This document shows positions 22,051 through 29,995 of a stretch of 39,175 nt of DNA, piece after piece (within the stretch, counting starts at the first letter, position 1; the number at the start of each line of letters is the position of its first letter). Position numbers and translations under genes: made by a program. The notes beneath the pieces were generated by a model that searched no databases, was not told the DNA's origin, and worked only from the letters and a program-made list of their open reading frames with translations. This DNA is from JBBTDV01 sp038042605 (GTDB lineage: Bacteria; Bdellovibrionota; UBA1018): NCBI GenBank assembly GCA_964358645.1, contig CAYHPW010000024.1, positions 1 to 39,175 of the forward strand, in the 5' to 3' direction.

Positions 22051-22668
22051 TCAACTGATTACACAAATTGTACTAAGAACGGAAGCCTTGATTAAACTAG
22101 GAATTGCAGAAGTTCTCCACATTGATAAGTGAGTCGGTAATTGTCTGCCGAGGCAGATGCTTATTTCCCTGGTGAGGCCGGACCTTTTATAATGAAGCAA
22201 GTCGCGCAGGATTTCTAGAAGGCTGCTTTCTAAGGTTTTAATTGAATCTGGCAAATGATTCGGAGGAATCGCGGTTTTGAACATGTTTTTCACGCCGGTC
22301 ACCGCTTCAGAGAATGTATGAAGCCCTTCAAGTAATTCCACAAATTCACCTGTATTGCTCGATTTACCGGCGTTTCGGCTCTTATTTTCCAAGTGGACTA
22401 GGAACTCAGACAATGCGTTAAGGGTGTCCCGTGCTACTTCTAGCGGGTTAGAGGTATCAGCCTCAAGAAGTGTCAGTTCGGATAGCGGGGTGTTTAGTAA
22501 TTTTTGTTCTGTTTCTTCCGATATTTCATGGCCATCTATTACGATCTTCGAAACACGCGATTCGCTGGAATTAAATGTCTTACGTATATGGCAAAGCAAA
22601 TCTCCGAGTGTTTGTTCACATGTCAATGGGACTGCATACTTTACACCATTAACAAAAAACTGATTCAT
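22051..22668 (-). CDS. Unrecognised protein downstream of GT9 gene
   Basis: This 205-aa protein is not recognised. Residues about 1-75 look like a compact beta-grasp-sized domain (FFVNGVKYAVPLTCEQ, IVIDGHEISEETEQKLLNTP, LTLLEAD), possibly ubiquitin-like. Residues about 80-160 are helical, and there is a basic C-terminal region ending SVLSTICVIS. Its start overlaps the end of the glycosyltransferase gene by 20 bp, so the two are probably translated together. Close coupling with a GT9 enzyme in a flagellar operon hints at a role in the same process, but nothing in the sequence proves it. Confidence refers to it being a real gene. Confidence 0.6.
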   Translation of the reverse strand: MNQFFVNGVKYAVPLTCEQTLGDLLCHIRKTFNSSESRVSKIVIDGHEISEETEQKLLNTPLSELTLLEADTSNPLEVARDTLNALSEFLVHLENKSRNAGKSSNTGEFVELLEGLHTFSEAVTGVKNMFKTAIPPNHLPDSIKTLESSLLEILRDLLHYKRSGLTREISICLGRQLPTHLSMWRTSAIPSLIKASVLSTICVIS

Positions 22669-24523
22669 GCTTGGTCGTTTGCTCCGATGATTCTATTGCC
22701 ACGGGTTTTGCTGATTTAAGGGTGTATGCCAGCCAATCGCGCATTATGATGGCCCCATCGGCAATTTGTTTATAGCTAGCCACAGATTCCATCGCTACTT
22801 CATGTAGACGGATTCCACTTAGGTTGTGCAACATCAATCTAGTCATTTGTGAAAATGCACGCAGCGGGTGCACCTTGTCTCCTAGACAAATTATAAGCTT
22901 ATCTATTTCTGCAAGTGTGCATCCGAGTTTTTGTATCTCAATCTTGTTGTCAACGGACATGATTTTGTCAGACTTGATGTGCCTGCTTAAATCATGAAGC
23001 GACAAGGCCACTTTACCGGCTTCCTTGCAAATATTTATAAGCGAGTTTAGCCCCTCATGAAGTTCGCGCAAATGTTTGACGAGGTCAGGCCCGATTATTC
23101 CGCGAGTGATACCGTGGCCTACTGGAGCGGTCCATCCGCAGTACCAGGATCTTGCAATTTGATCCATCACTAAGGCGCCCCATTCGTCAAATGTTAATTG
23201 CCGTTTTAAAATCGGTTCATAATAAATCCCGCCACCATCGGGTGCTGTCCGGATACGTGATCGGAAAATTCTTACCGACTTGAGCATGCCAGACCACCCC
23301 AGTTGAGAGAAATGTTCCTCGAGTGAAGTGTGTTTTCTGTGTGACCATTCAGATGTGGCGTAAAGCCACGTCCCATACGCGGCTTCCGGAGTTATATCAG
23401 CGATGCAAGAGTGTTGTGTGTGTGTTGTTGATAGGTTTGTATTACAGGCTTCGCATGTCAGGTTTGAGGATATTATGTAATGACCGTTACCGTATGGGCC
23501 TGTCTCGGTTAATTTTACAGGACCGACTGATACATTGAATACGCGTGTACCAAGTACGCTGGCAAGATGTATTGCTGCTGTGTCGCCTGAAAACAGCCAA
23601 TTACAACTGCCTATTACCTCGGCCCATGTATCAAAATCTGTTTTATCTATAAGAGAAAGCACTTTACTAGTATCTGAGTCCAGTCTGGATAATTCTTTCA
23701 TGAAAATCTTTTCACGTGATCTGTCTTCTGTTCCCCCTAGTAATACGAACCTGTAATCAGAATTTCGTTTCATTATGGCATGTGCCATCCTGGCCCAATA
23801 TTCAGGTGGCCATGTTTTGTCATGTCTACTGGCACCGAGTTGTATCGCGATCCACTTTCTGATCCGCTCATTTGGTTGCCATAAAGGTATACTTTGAGAC
23901 TGGTTCGGAGAGAAGAAATCACGTGCTGTTACTGGCATATTTCCAGATTCTTGTGGTGGTCCGACATGGATCTGTAGTGCCGTAAGCAATTGTGTTGTTA
24001 ATACATCCGTTAAATGTATGTTCTGTGGAATTTTCCCTTGTATGATTGCGTTGACGTAATAACTCCAGTCATCCGAGCAGAAAAATGACGCATCTTTACG
24101 TCTTGAATAACCGAGTTTTATTTTGGCAGGTAGTAATGCTGCTAAAAAGCTACTGGACTCTGAATATGACCAATTGGCTATCAGATCCCAGGACTGTGCC
24201 TTGATGGGCGAGACCCACTTTGCTAAATCCATGAAACTTTCAGATTCCGTTTTTTCACCTGTAAATAAAGGCCCAAGCAAACGGGTTGTAGGAAATGTGA
24301 TTATTTTTTCTATCCAGGGGATCCGTTTTGCGGCCGCTGAAAATCTTTCTCTTACCAGGAAATGCAGCTCTAAGTTCGGATAAAGTTGTTTTGCTGCTTT
24401 CAAAGCCATCAGGCTTTGTAGGGTGTCGCCAAGTCGCGCTAATTGGATAACCAGGCAGCGGATTGGCTTTTTTTCTTCTGCTGTTTTTATTGATGGTTTC
24501 ACGAATTGCCCTGATTTGGCCAT
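22649..24523 (-). CDS. Family 9 (heptosyltransferase-like) glycosyltransferase with extra C-terminal domain
   Basis: This 624-aa protein has a GT-B fold of heptosyltransferase type. The N-terminal LVIQLARLGDTLQSLMALKAA (24-44) is the R-LGD motif. IAIQLGASRHDKTWPPEYWARM (226-246) and FSGDTAAIHLASVLGTRV (311-328) are the donor-site motifs. A cysteine cluster C357-x2-C360-x12-C373 follows. Residues about 390-624 are an extra helical region with WYCGWTAPVGHG, not typical of LPS heptosyltransferases. No membrane anchor is visible. Located after fliD-fliS and a TPR gene, it may glycosylate flagellar protein. LPS core transfer is the alternative. It overlaps both neighbours (25 and 20 bp). Confidence 0.8.
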   Translation of the reverse strand: MAKSGQFVKPSIKTAEEKKPIRCLVIQLARLGDTLQSLMALKAAKQLYPNLELHFLVRERFSAAAKRIPWIEKIITFPTTRLLGPLFTGEKTESESFMDLAKWVSPIKAQSWDLIANWSYSESSSFLAALLPAKIKLGYSRRKDASFFCSDDWSYYVNAIIQGKIPQNIHLTDVLTTQLLTALQIHVGPPQESGNMPVTARDFFSPNQSQSIPLWQPNERIRKWIAIQLGASRHDKTWPPEYWARMAHAIMKRNSDYRFVLLGGTEDRSREKIFMKELSRLDSDTSKVLSLIDKTDFDTWAEVIGSCNWLFSGDTAAIHLASVLGTRVFNVSVGPVKLTETGPYGNGHYIISSNLTCEACNTNLSTTHTQHSCIADITPEAAYGTWLYATSEWSHRKHTSLEEHFSQLGWSGMLKSVRIFRSRIRTAPDGGGIYYEPILKRQLTFDEWGALVMDQIARSWYCGWTAPVGHGITRGIIGPDLVKHLRELHEGLNSLINICKEAGKVALSLHDLSRHIKSDKIMSVDNKIEIQKLGCTLAEIDKLIICLGDKVHPLRAFSQMTRLMLHNLSGIRLHEVAMESVASYKQIADGAIIMRDWLAYTLKSAKPVAIESSEQTTKHESVFC

Positions 24524-24678
24524 ACTGTCTGCTCTGACTTAGCATGGGCTGGTTTTCCCAATGACTGTTCTTTGACTAGTGCTCTTAGGAATCCCAGCAA
24601 AAGATTATCTTGCTCCGGCTGTTCCGGTTCTTGTTGTACCGACTCTGCATCTTGCAATAACCTGAGTTCTTGGCCCAT
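24499..24678 (-). CDS. Small 59-aa protein in flagellar/glycosyltransferase operon
   Basis: A 59-codon frame begins at ATG 24678 behind GGAGGACAA, one of the strongest ribosome binding sites in the region, and ends at TGA 24501-24499, overlapping the glycosyltransferase start by 25 bp. The product is rich in Gln and Glu (QDAESVQQEPEQPEQDN) followed by a hydrophobic patch LLLGFLRALVKEQ. It is not recognised. The ribosome binding site, position in a 30-bp gap after the TPR gene, and overlap suggest a real gene, perhaps an adaptor or leader that couples translation of the transferase. Confidence 0.5.
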   Translation of the reverse strand: MGQELRLLQDAESVQQEPEQPEQDNLLLGFLRALVKEQSLGKPAHAKSEQTVWPNQGNS

Positions 24679-24708
24679 TTGTCCTCCATGACTGACCTTT
24701 GCGTGGTC

Positions 24709-25890
24709 TTAAGTAGGCGTTGCGATATACATATCTATAATGCTTAAAAGCTCCTTTGCCCCGGAGTGTTCAGGGGCCAGTTCCAATATTTTTTGTGTTG
24801 TTATTTTTGCTTGAGACAGTCTTCCAAGATGGAACTGCAAGCCCGCCAAGCTGTAGAGAAGGCTTGAATTAACGGGGGCCGTCTTTATATAGTCTTCGAC
24901 GATTAATGCCGCAGTAGCATATGTTTTCAACTCGAACGCGCATTTTACCAGATTAAAAAGAGCGCTTGGGTTGTTTATTTCTATGCTGAGTGATTTAGCT
25001 AGGAATTCATGCGCCTTCTTTTTTTCGCCATCAGAGAGAAAGCAGTGACCAAGACCAGCTAGTGTTTTTGCATTTTTTGGGTTTGCTGCGGAAGATTTTT
25101 GAAAATAAATTTTTGCTTCATTAATTCTGCCAGCTTGAAGATATATTTCGCCTAATTTTTCATTTATTTCGTCTGATCCTGGTTCTATTTCTAGTGCTAG
25201 TTTTAAGTGTGCCTCGGCTTCCTTTGTTTTACCGGCCATGGACCAACATTTTCCACATTGTTCATGTAATTCAAATTGTTGCTTATCAGAAAGGGCTGAT
25301 AGCTTAAGGCAACGCTCGATGATTTCAGCGGCCTCATGATTTTTGGCCTGTTTTATCAACAATGAATAAAGTTGTTTATAAGTCTCATACATGGGTCTGT
25401 AAGCGAGGCTTTCTTCATAATGGGTTTTCGCCAGTTCAAGCTTGCCCTCGGCTTCGTGACATCGGCCTATCCAATATAGTGCAATATCTGTGCATTCGCC
25501 GGCCTTTGAGATGGCTTTGTAAATATTTCTAGAAAGTGTGTAGTCTCCGGCCGTGAAAAGTAACTCCGCATTTCTTGTAAGAAACGGGATATTCAATTTC
25601 CCATTAGGGAAATAAATGCCATTTTGTGGTTGATTTGGTAAGGTGGCGGATTTGATATCAGATGGATGTTCATCGAATGTTTTTGTAGGCCTGATGCGAA
25701 CCAAATAAGCGAATGAATCGTTATCTTCAACGGTGTTGAAGTCGGCTATTATTTCTTCAATTGTGCGCAAGCGTACTACCCTGTTGCCTCGCACCGGGAT
25801 CGGCACGACCTCAATAACGGATGCTTCACTTATCGATTGTTGCAGCTTGCCGCTTATCGCATTTTTAATTTCCATGGCGAGATTTATCAT
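24709..25890 (-). CDS. Tetratricopeptide repeat protein
   Basis: This 393-aa protein has an N-terminal domain (about 1-105, including VEVVPIPVRGNRVVRLR-like segment and FAYLVRIRPT). At least seven TPR-like helical pairs follow from about residue 108, for example GRCHEAEGKLELAKTHYEES, AGKTKEAEAHLKLALEIEPG, QAGRINEAKIYFQKSSAANP and LGRLSQAKITTQKILELAPE. It is cytoplasmic, with no signal peptide. Its ATG overlaps the stop of the FliT-like gene (ATGA). TPR domains bind partner proteins; next to FliS and a glycosyltransferase it may present flagellin or cap protein to the enzyme, similar in concept to the TPR part of Caulobacter FlmG. That function is inferred. Confidence 0.85.
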   Translation of the reverse strand: MINLAMEIKNAISGKLQQSISEASVIEVVPIPVRGNRVVRLRTIEEIIADFNTVEDNDSFAYLVRIRPTKTFDEHPSDIKSATLPNQPQNGIYFPNGKLNIPFLTRNAELLFTAGDYTLSRNIYKAISKAGECTDIALYWIGRCHEAEGKLELAKTHYEESLAYRPMYETYKQLYSLLIKQAKNHEAAEIIERCLKLSALSDKQQFELHEQCGKCWSMAGKTKEAEAHLKLALEIEPGSDEINEKLGEIYLQAGRINEAKIYFQKSSAANPKNAKTLAGLGHCFLSDGEKKKAHEFLAKSLSIEINNPSALFNLVKCAFELKTYATAALIVEDYIKTAPVNSSLLYSLAGLQFHLGRLSQAKITTQKILELAPEHSGAKELLSIIDMYIATPT

Positions 25891-26315
25891 AATGTTTTAT
25901 CCAGTTCCTCGCCTTGTTTATTAAGCCATACACTTTTAAATTTCTTTACGAGCGTCGTTTGCTTTTTTGACGAATTAAACTCGAGCAATAGCCGTTTTTT
26001 TTCATTTTCTATGCGCTCTATAATTTCATCATCTGTAGTTAATATTTGCCCCAGCATGGATTCATGCTCAGCGACTAACTTCTTGATTTTTTCTTTAAAA
26101 TCAGGCGTGCGGCTTGAAGATGGTATTGATGGGATAATCTCATTTATCTTTTTTTCGTATAGCTGAAACGCCTTAATGGCGTGATTTCTGGCATCTTCAA
26201 GTTTTTGCAAAGAAGATAAGTCCAAACTGCTTTGATGTTTCAGGAATCTGGTTGAAACTGCCAGGAATTTTTCAAGACAGCGATTTCTACTTCTGAGTAG
26301 TCGGACTACATCCAT
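25887..26315 (-). CDS. Small helical flagellar protein, FliT/FlgN-like
   Basis: This 142-aa, largely alpha-helical protein has Leu/Glu-rich amphipathic stretches (LQKLEDARNHAIKAFQLYEK and LKEKIKKL-type repeats). There is no membrane segment. It lies immediately after fliS, with the ATG right after the fliS stop, where many genomes carry fliT or another type III export chaperone. The sequence itself is not diagnostic, so the assignment relies on size, helicity and order fliD-fliS-X. FliT binds FliD and regulates export. Its stop overlaps the TPR gene start. A generic helical protein is the alternative. Confidence 0.5.
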   Translation of the reverse strand: MDVVRLLRSRNRCLEKFLAVSTRFLKHQSSLDLSSLQKLEDARNHAIKAFQLYEKKINEIIPSIPSSSRTPDFKEKIKKLVAEHESMLGQILTTDDEIIERIENEKKRLLLEFNSSKKQTTLVKKFKSVWLNKQGEELDKTL

Positions 26316-26708
26316 CTATTTAGCTGCTCCTTTGGATACCTGGTCGATGGCGCCTTTCCAGCCATCCAGCAGTGTTTCGAGTAATTTCTGTATAACAAGC
26401 AAAGGTTCCTTGGTGTTTTCCAGATTAGCCTTGATCAGCTGCTCCACCATAAAATTATATAGACGATCCAGGTCTTGGGCAATATTTCCGCCAACATTGA
26501 AGTCAAGTGTGTTTATAAGCTCATTTATTATGTCATGTGCCTTGCCTATTGCGACCCCCTTTGCCTCAAGGTCACGCTTTTCAATGGCGATAACCGCTTT
26601 TTTAACGTACTGTATCGCAGCTTCATAGAGCATGAGCAGAATTTGACATCTGTTCGAGGTTTTTATCGCAGTTTGTTTGTATTGCCTGGCTACATAGTTA
26701 TCAGCCAT
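26316..26708 (-). CDS. fliS: Flagellar export chaperone FliS
   Basis: This 130-aa helical bundle protein has YVARQYKQTAIKTSNRCQIL and MLYEAAIQYVKKAV at its N-terminus. AKGVAIGKAHDIINELINTL, LDRLYNFMVEQLIKANLEN and the C-terminal LLDGWKGAI follow. These are the FliS family signatures. FliS binds the C-terminal disordered region of flagellin and keeps it unfolded for export. AAGGAGAAGG precedes the ATG. It follows fliD by 19 bp. It is the strongest evidence, with FliD, that the organism is motile. Confidence 0.95.
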   Translation of the reverse strand: MADNYVARQYKQTAIKTSNRCQILLMLYEAAIQYVKKAVIAIEKRDLEAKGVAIGKAHDIINELINTLDFNVGGNIAQDLDRLYNFMVEQLIKANLENTKEPLLVIQKLLETLLDGWKGAIDQVSKGAAK

Positions 26709-26727
26709 TCACCTTCTCCTTTTCATG

Positions 26728-28131
26728 TCATGCACCTAACAGTTGTTGTATGAGGTTTCCGCCAGGAGCGCTCGGTAGCGCGCCACTGATGTATTGTTGC
26801 TGCCGTTGGAGATTTGACAGTGTTGATTGCAGTCTAGCGAACTGGTCAGTGAGTGATTGCTGTCTGCGGTCAAGCATACGTGTTTTATCTTCTATTCTTT
26901 TGTCGATGTCATTGATTCTCGAACGCATGCCGCGTTCACGAACACTTAAGAAACCATCATTGGATCTGGTATAGGCATTTAAGACTTCCTTAAGCTGGAA
27001 GGCGAAACCGAAATCCCCGCCTATCGCCTCAGCTACCCCGTCGAAATCTTTTTCAAGCTCTTTTGCGAAGCGATCTTCCTTAAAAGTTAGTAGCCCATTT
27101 TTACTGAATTCAACCCCTAATTGACTTAGAAAAAATAGCCGGAACTCATCCGAGTCTGGATCGCCAGCCGGGAACCCTTCGTGCATCAAATTGCGTAATC
27201 TATATTCAATGCCTTGGAGGCTGGCATCGCCGGCGAAGGTGTTACGAGTGTCGCTTTGTTCGTTTACAGCATTTTGTTGGATGATGAATTGCAAAACCTG
27301 GTTAAGCTGGTCAACAAGGCCTTTCATTTTGCCGGCCATTTTTTGGTGGTCTTCCGATATCGACATCGTGAAGAGCTTGCCTGGTTGTGATTGCTTCAGG
27401 TGGATGTTGATGCCAGGTAGAAAATCAATAACATCGTTGCTTTCTAGTTCGATCGGGAAGCCGTCAACTTCAACAAGCGCGTTTCTAGCATCACGATAAT
27501 CATCAATATGCAGGTCTTTTGAACCATCTAGGAAGTAAAACTCTGGAAAGTAAATTTGACGTTCTTCACCGTCCTTCTTGGCGGTCAAGATCAGCTTCCA
27601 CGGTGTATCAGGTTCTGATGCATCTCTTATCACCGAAGCGCGGACGGGGCAGTCGATTTCTTGATTCACTAGTTGTGCAATGCCGCGCAGGCTGGCGTTT
27701 TCTTCGTCAACAAAGACCTCGGCACTTTCGCCGTTTGGTAGATACATGATTATGAATCCTACGCCGAGGGATGATTCTTCCTGGTCATCAAAGCCATTTG
27801 AAATAACGGAAGTTCTAGCCGCTAAATCCTCCACTTGTAGAGTATATACGCCGGGCTGTGCTTTATCTTTTTCGAGGGTTACGCTCATAAGCTGATTGCC
27901 CTCTCCGAGATCTACTTGTAACTCACGAAATTTATTGAAACTGGAGACCTCACCTAGAGCTTTTTCGATGCTGCTGAACTTAGACTTGAATTCCTGAAAT
28001 AGTTTGAGTTTTATTTCTTCTCGCGCTTTTCTTGCTTCGAGCGTTTTTATGGGCTGGCTTTCCGCATCGATAATTTGTTTCACTATCTGTTTAAATTGAC
28101 CCCCTCCTACGGGATCAAATCGTAAGCCCAC
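26728..28131 (-). CDS. fliD: Flagellar cap protein FliD
   Basis: About 467 residues. The N-terminal FliD domain has MGLRFDPVGGGQFKQIVKQI and IIDAESQPIKTLEARKAREE. A central D2/D3 region follows, then a C-terminal coiled coil (DIDKRIEDKTRMLDRRQQSL, DQFARLQSTLSNLQRQQQY). A flagellar cap is needed to polymerise flagellin at the filament tip. The first ATG at 28146 places AGGAGG inside codons 2-4; GTG at 28131 is a better start because GGAGGACAA lies just upstream, the same motif and spacing used by the 59-aa gene. A hairpin and a sigma-28-like box CCCGATAA (28187-28180) lie in the leader. Confidence 0.94.
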   Translation of the reverse strand: MGLRFDPVGGGQFKQIVKQIIDAESQPIKTLEARKAREEIKLKLFQEFKSKFSSIEKALGEVSSFNKFRELQVDLGEGNQLMSVTLEKDKAQPGVYTLQVEDLAARTSVISNGFDDQEESSLGVGFIIMYLPNGESAEVFVDEENASLRGIAQLVNQEIDCPVRASVIRDASEPDTPWKLILTAKKDGEERQIYFPEFYFLDGSKDLHIDDYRDARNALVEVDGFPIELESNDVIDFLPGINIHLKQSQPGKLFTMSISEDHQKMAGKMKGLVDQLNQVLQFIIQQNAVNEQSDTRNTFAGDASLQGIEYRLRNLMHEGFPAGDPDSDEFRLFFLSQLGVEFSKNGLLTFKEDRFAKELEKDFDGVAEAIGGDFGFAFQLKEVLNAYTRSNDGFLSVRERGMRSRINDIDKRIEDKTRMLDRRQQSLTDQFARLQSTLSNLQRQQQYISGALPSAPGGNLIQQLLGA

Positions 28132-28152
28132 TTGTCCTCCTGACATTCATAT

Positions 28153-28171
28153 GCTCGCATTCAGTGCGAGC
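28153..28171 (-). repeat. Hairpin in the fliD leader
   Basis: GCTCGCA-ttcag-TGCGAGC has perfect 7-bp arms and is GC-rich for the region. It lies 21 bp before the GTG start of fliD on the transcribed strand. With no T-run it is not a typical terminator; it may be an mRNA structure or a protein site. Confidence 0.45.
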
Positions 28172-28179
28172 CATGATAT

Positions 28180-28187
28180 TTATCGGG
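28180..28187 (-). promoter_or_regulatory. Sigma-28-like -10 box for fliD operon
   Basis: On the minus strand, CCCGATAA differs by one base from the GCCGATAA consensus for flagellar sigma-28. It is placed 49 bp upstream of the GTG start. No good -35 (TAAA) is seen at the expected distance, so support is limited. Confidence 0.3.
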
Positions 28188-28270
28188 GTGCTGTGTTGCG
28201 CCTCGACTCACATCAGTAATTATTATGTCTGGTATTTGGCCATATGCCAATCGGCAGAATATGCCTTATT

Positions 28271-29989
28271 TCATGGAACTGTAATTATTTGGCCATTTTG
28301 AACGGTTAAAACCCTGAGGTTTCGGTGAAATGTACCATTATGATAAGAAACCTGGCCATTTAGGCCAGAAAAATTCCTCACGGTTTTTAACTTCTCTAAA
28401 AGGTCCTTGCGGCTGCCAATCGTGATTTCATCAAATCCTCCATTTGTCATCGCGGATTCGAGTATTCGTGAAGCATCATATGCAATGGCTTCAAGAAAGA
28501 AAGGTTCCTGGCCAAAGGTATCCTTGAATTTAACGTTAAAATTATTTGATGATGTTGAGGCAGTATCAGGTGTCAAAAAATCGACGAATATCGCTTGTTC
28601 AGCGGAATTTTGGGCTCTAGATGGCAAATCTGGTGAATTCCACAGTGAAGTCCCTAGAAATTTTATCCCTTCGACATCGCGATAAGCAAAGGTTGGTAGA
28701 ATCTGACCGCTTGTTTTTGCGCTATCGGCTATGAACACGGCTTCATAGTCTACTACTGGTTTTAGATTAAAGAATTGTTCGGTTTTTCTGGTGCGCTTGC
28801 GGATTTTGTTTGTTTCTCTTTCTTTGGCTAAATCGTCTAATTCGCGTTGCCTGGCCTCCAGATAATACAATCCCGACAGTTTATCGACACTTTGCCTGAA
28901 ATCAGTTTCAGTTGTGGAATAACTATCTACGCCGACAATGACTCCACCCTCGGCTTCAATAGTGTTCCAGAAGTGTGATCTAGCTTCGGCCCCGGTTTTG
29001 TCACCAGGGGTTAGAATCGCAAATTTACGAAGGCCTAGCTTGTGGACCGCATATTTGGCCAATTCTTCAATTTGGGTTTTTAACGATAATCCAGCGTCTA
29101 TAAAGTATTCAGAGGAAGATACCTTGGGCCCCATCGGTTTCCCCATATATTTAGCAAGTGAAATCATCGGTACACCGAGCTCTTGTGCTCGTTCGCGCAC
29201 TTGTTCAATTCCTTTACTCAATAGAGGGCCGATTACTGCTAGAGCATGATATTTTAAAACAAGTTTGTTTAATGCAGCTATGGCATGTTCCGGCTCTTCT
29301 CCGCTATCTTCGATGACGAGGGTTATTTGGCTTGCTGGCTCGGAAAGATTGAAGACCCTCAGGGCCATTTGTATCCCAAGTATTACGCGATTTCCAAATT
29401 TTGCGAACTTACCTTTTGTAGGTAGCAGCACGCCAACGATGTTTTTATTTACTGAAATGTCGATGTTGTAATTTGATGGTGGTGGTGATTGTGGTGGGAG
29501 CGGCGCGGGCGGCTGTATGAGCGTTTTAAGCTGGCTTAATTTGTGTTTGTTTTCCGTATCCAGCATTGAGGGATCGATGATTTTAATGGTTTTTTGTGCA
29601 TCCTCCAGCTGTTCAGCCTTAAGCTGCGCGGTAGCGAGATTGTATAGGTAATATGCCTTCAGGCGGGTGTTATTCTCATTTTCTACCGCTTTTTTGAAAT
29701 GTATCAGTGCTTCTTTGGGATGTTTCAATCCCAGGCAGGACAGACCCGAAAGATTTTCCAGGTCAGGGGCAAGTCGCCCGGAGGGTGAAGTTTCACGCAG
29801 TTTAAATAATTTTAACAAGGCAGTTTCGTATTCCCCTTTGTAGTAAAGAGCTTCAATCTCAGCTGTTGTGTTCGTAGATTCTGTCTTGTTTTTAGTAACC
29901 TGGCTTGCGCTCCCCGGAACTGTTGAGCATGCGGCAAAAGCAGTGATTAAAACCGCTACAAACAAGCATTTAGGCTTATTGGGATTCAT
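28271..29989 (-). CDS. LpoA/LppC-like lipoprotein with periplasmic-binding-protein fold
   Basis: This 572-aa protein starts with a lipoprotein signal: CLFVAVLITAFAAC, the lipobox Cys at 21. An N-terminal TPR-like region (about 45-160, with YYKGEYETALLKLFKLRETS and LGLKHPKEALIHFKKAVEN) is followed by a Pro-rich linker. Residues about 180-570 form a Leu/Ile/Val-binding-protein type domain (VGVLLPTKGKFAKFGNRVI, LAVIGPLLSKGI, KFAILTPGDKTGAEAR). This TPR plus type I PBP layout is that of LpoA/LppC, an outer-membrane activator of PBP1A. It follows dnaJ by 6 bp. A solute-binding role is less likely because no permease is nearby. Confidence 0.78.
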   Translation of the reverse strand: MNPNKPKCLFVAVLITAFAACSTVPGSASQVTKNKTESTNTTAEIEALYYKGEYETALLKLFKLRETSPSGRLAPDLENLSGLSCLGLKHPKEALIHFKKAVENENNTRLKAYYLYNLATAQLKAEQLEDAQKTIKIIDPSMLDTENKHKLSQLKTLIQPPAPLPPQSPPPSNYNIDISVNKNIVGVLLPTKGKFAKFGNRVILGIQMALRVFNLSEPASQITLVIEDSGEEPEHAIAALNKLVLKYHALAVIGPLLSKGIEQVRERAQELGVPMISLAKYMGKPMGPKVSSSEYFIDAGLSLKTQIEELAKYAVHKLGLRKFAILTPGDKTGAEARSHFWNTIEAEGGVIVGVDSYSTTETDFRQSVDKLSGLYYLEARQRELDDLAKERETNKIRKRTRKTEQFFNLKPVVDYEAVFIADSAKTSGQILPTFAYRDVEGIKFLGTSLWNSPDLPSRAQNSAEQAIFVDFLTPDTASTSSNNFNVKFKDTFGQEPFFLEAIAYDASRILESAMTNGGFDEITIGSRKDLLEKLKTVRNFSGLNGQVSYHNGTFHRNLRVLTVQNGQIITVP

Positions 29990-29995
29990 TGGTTT

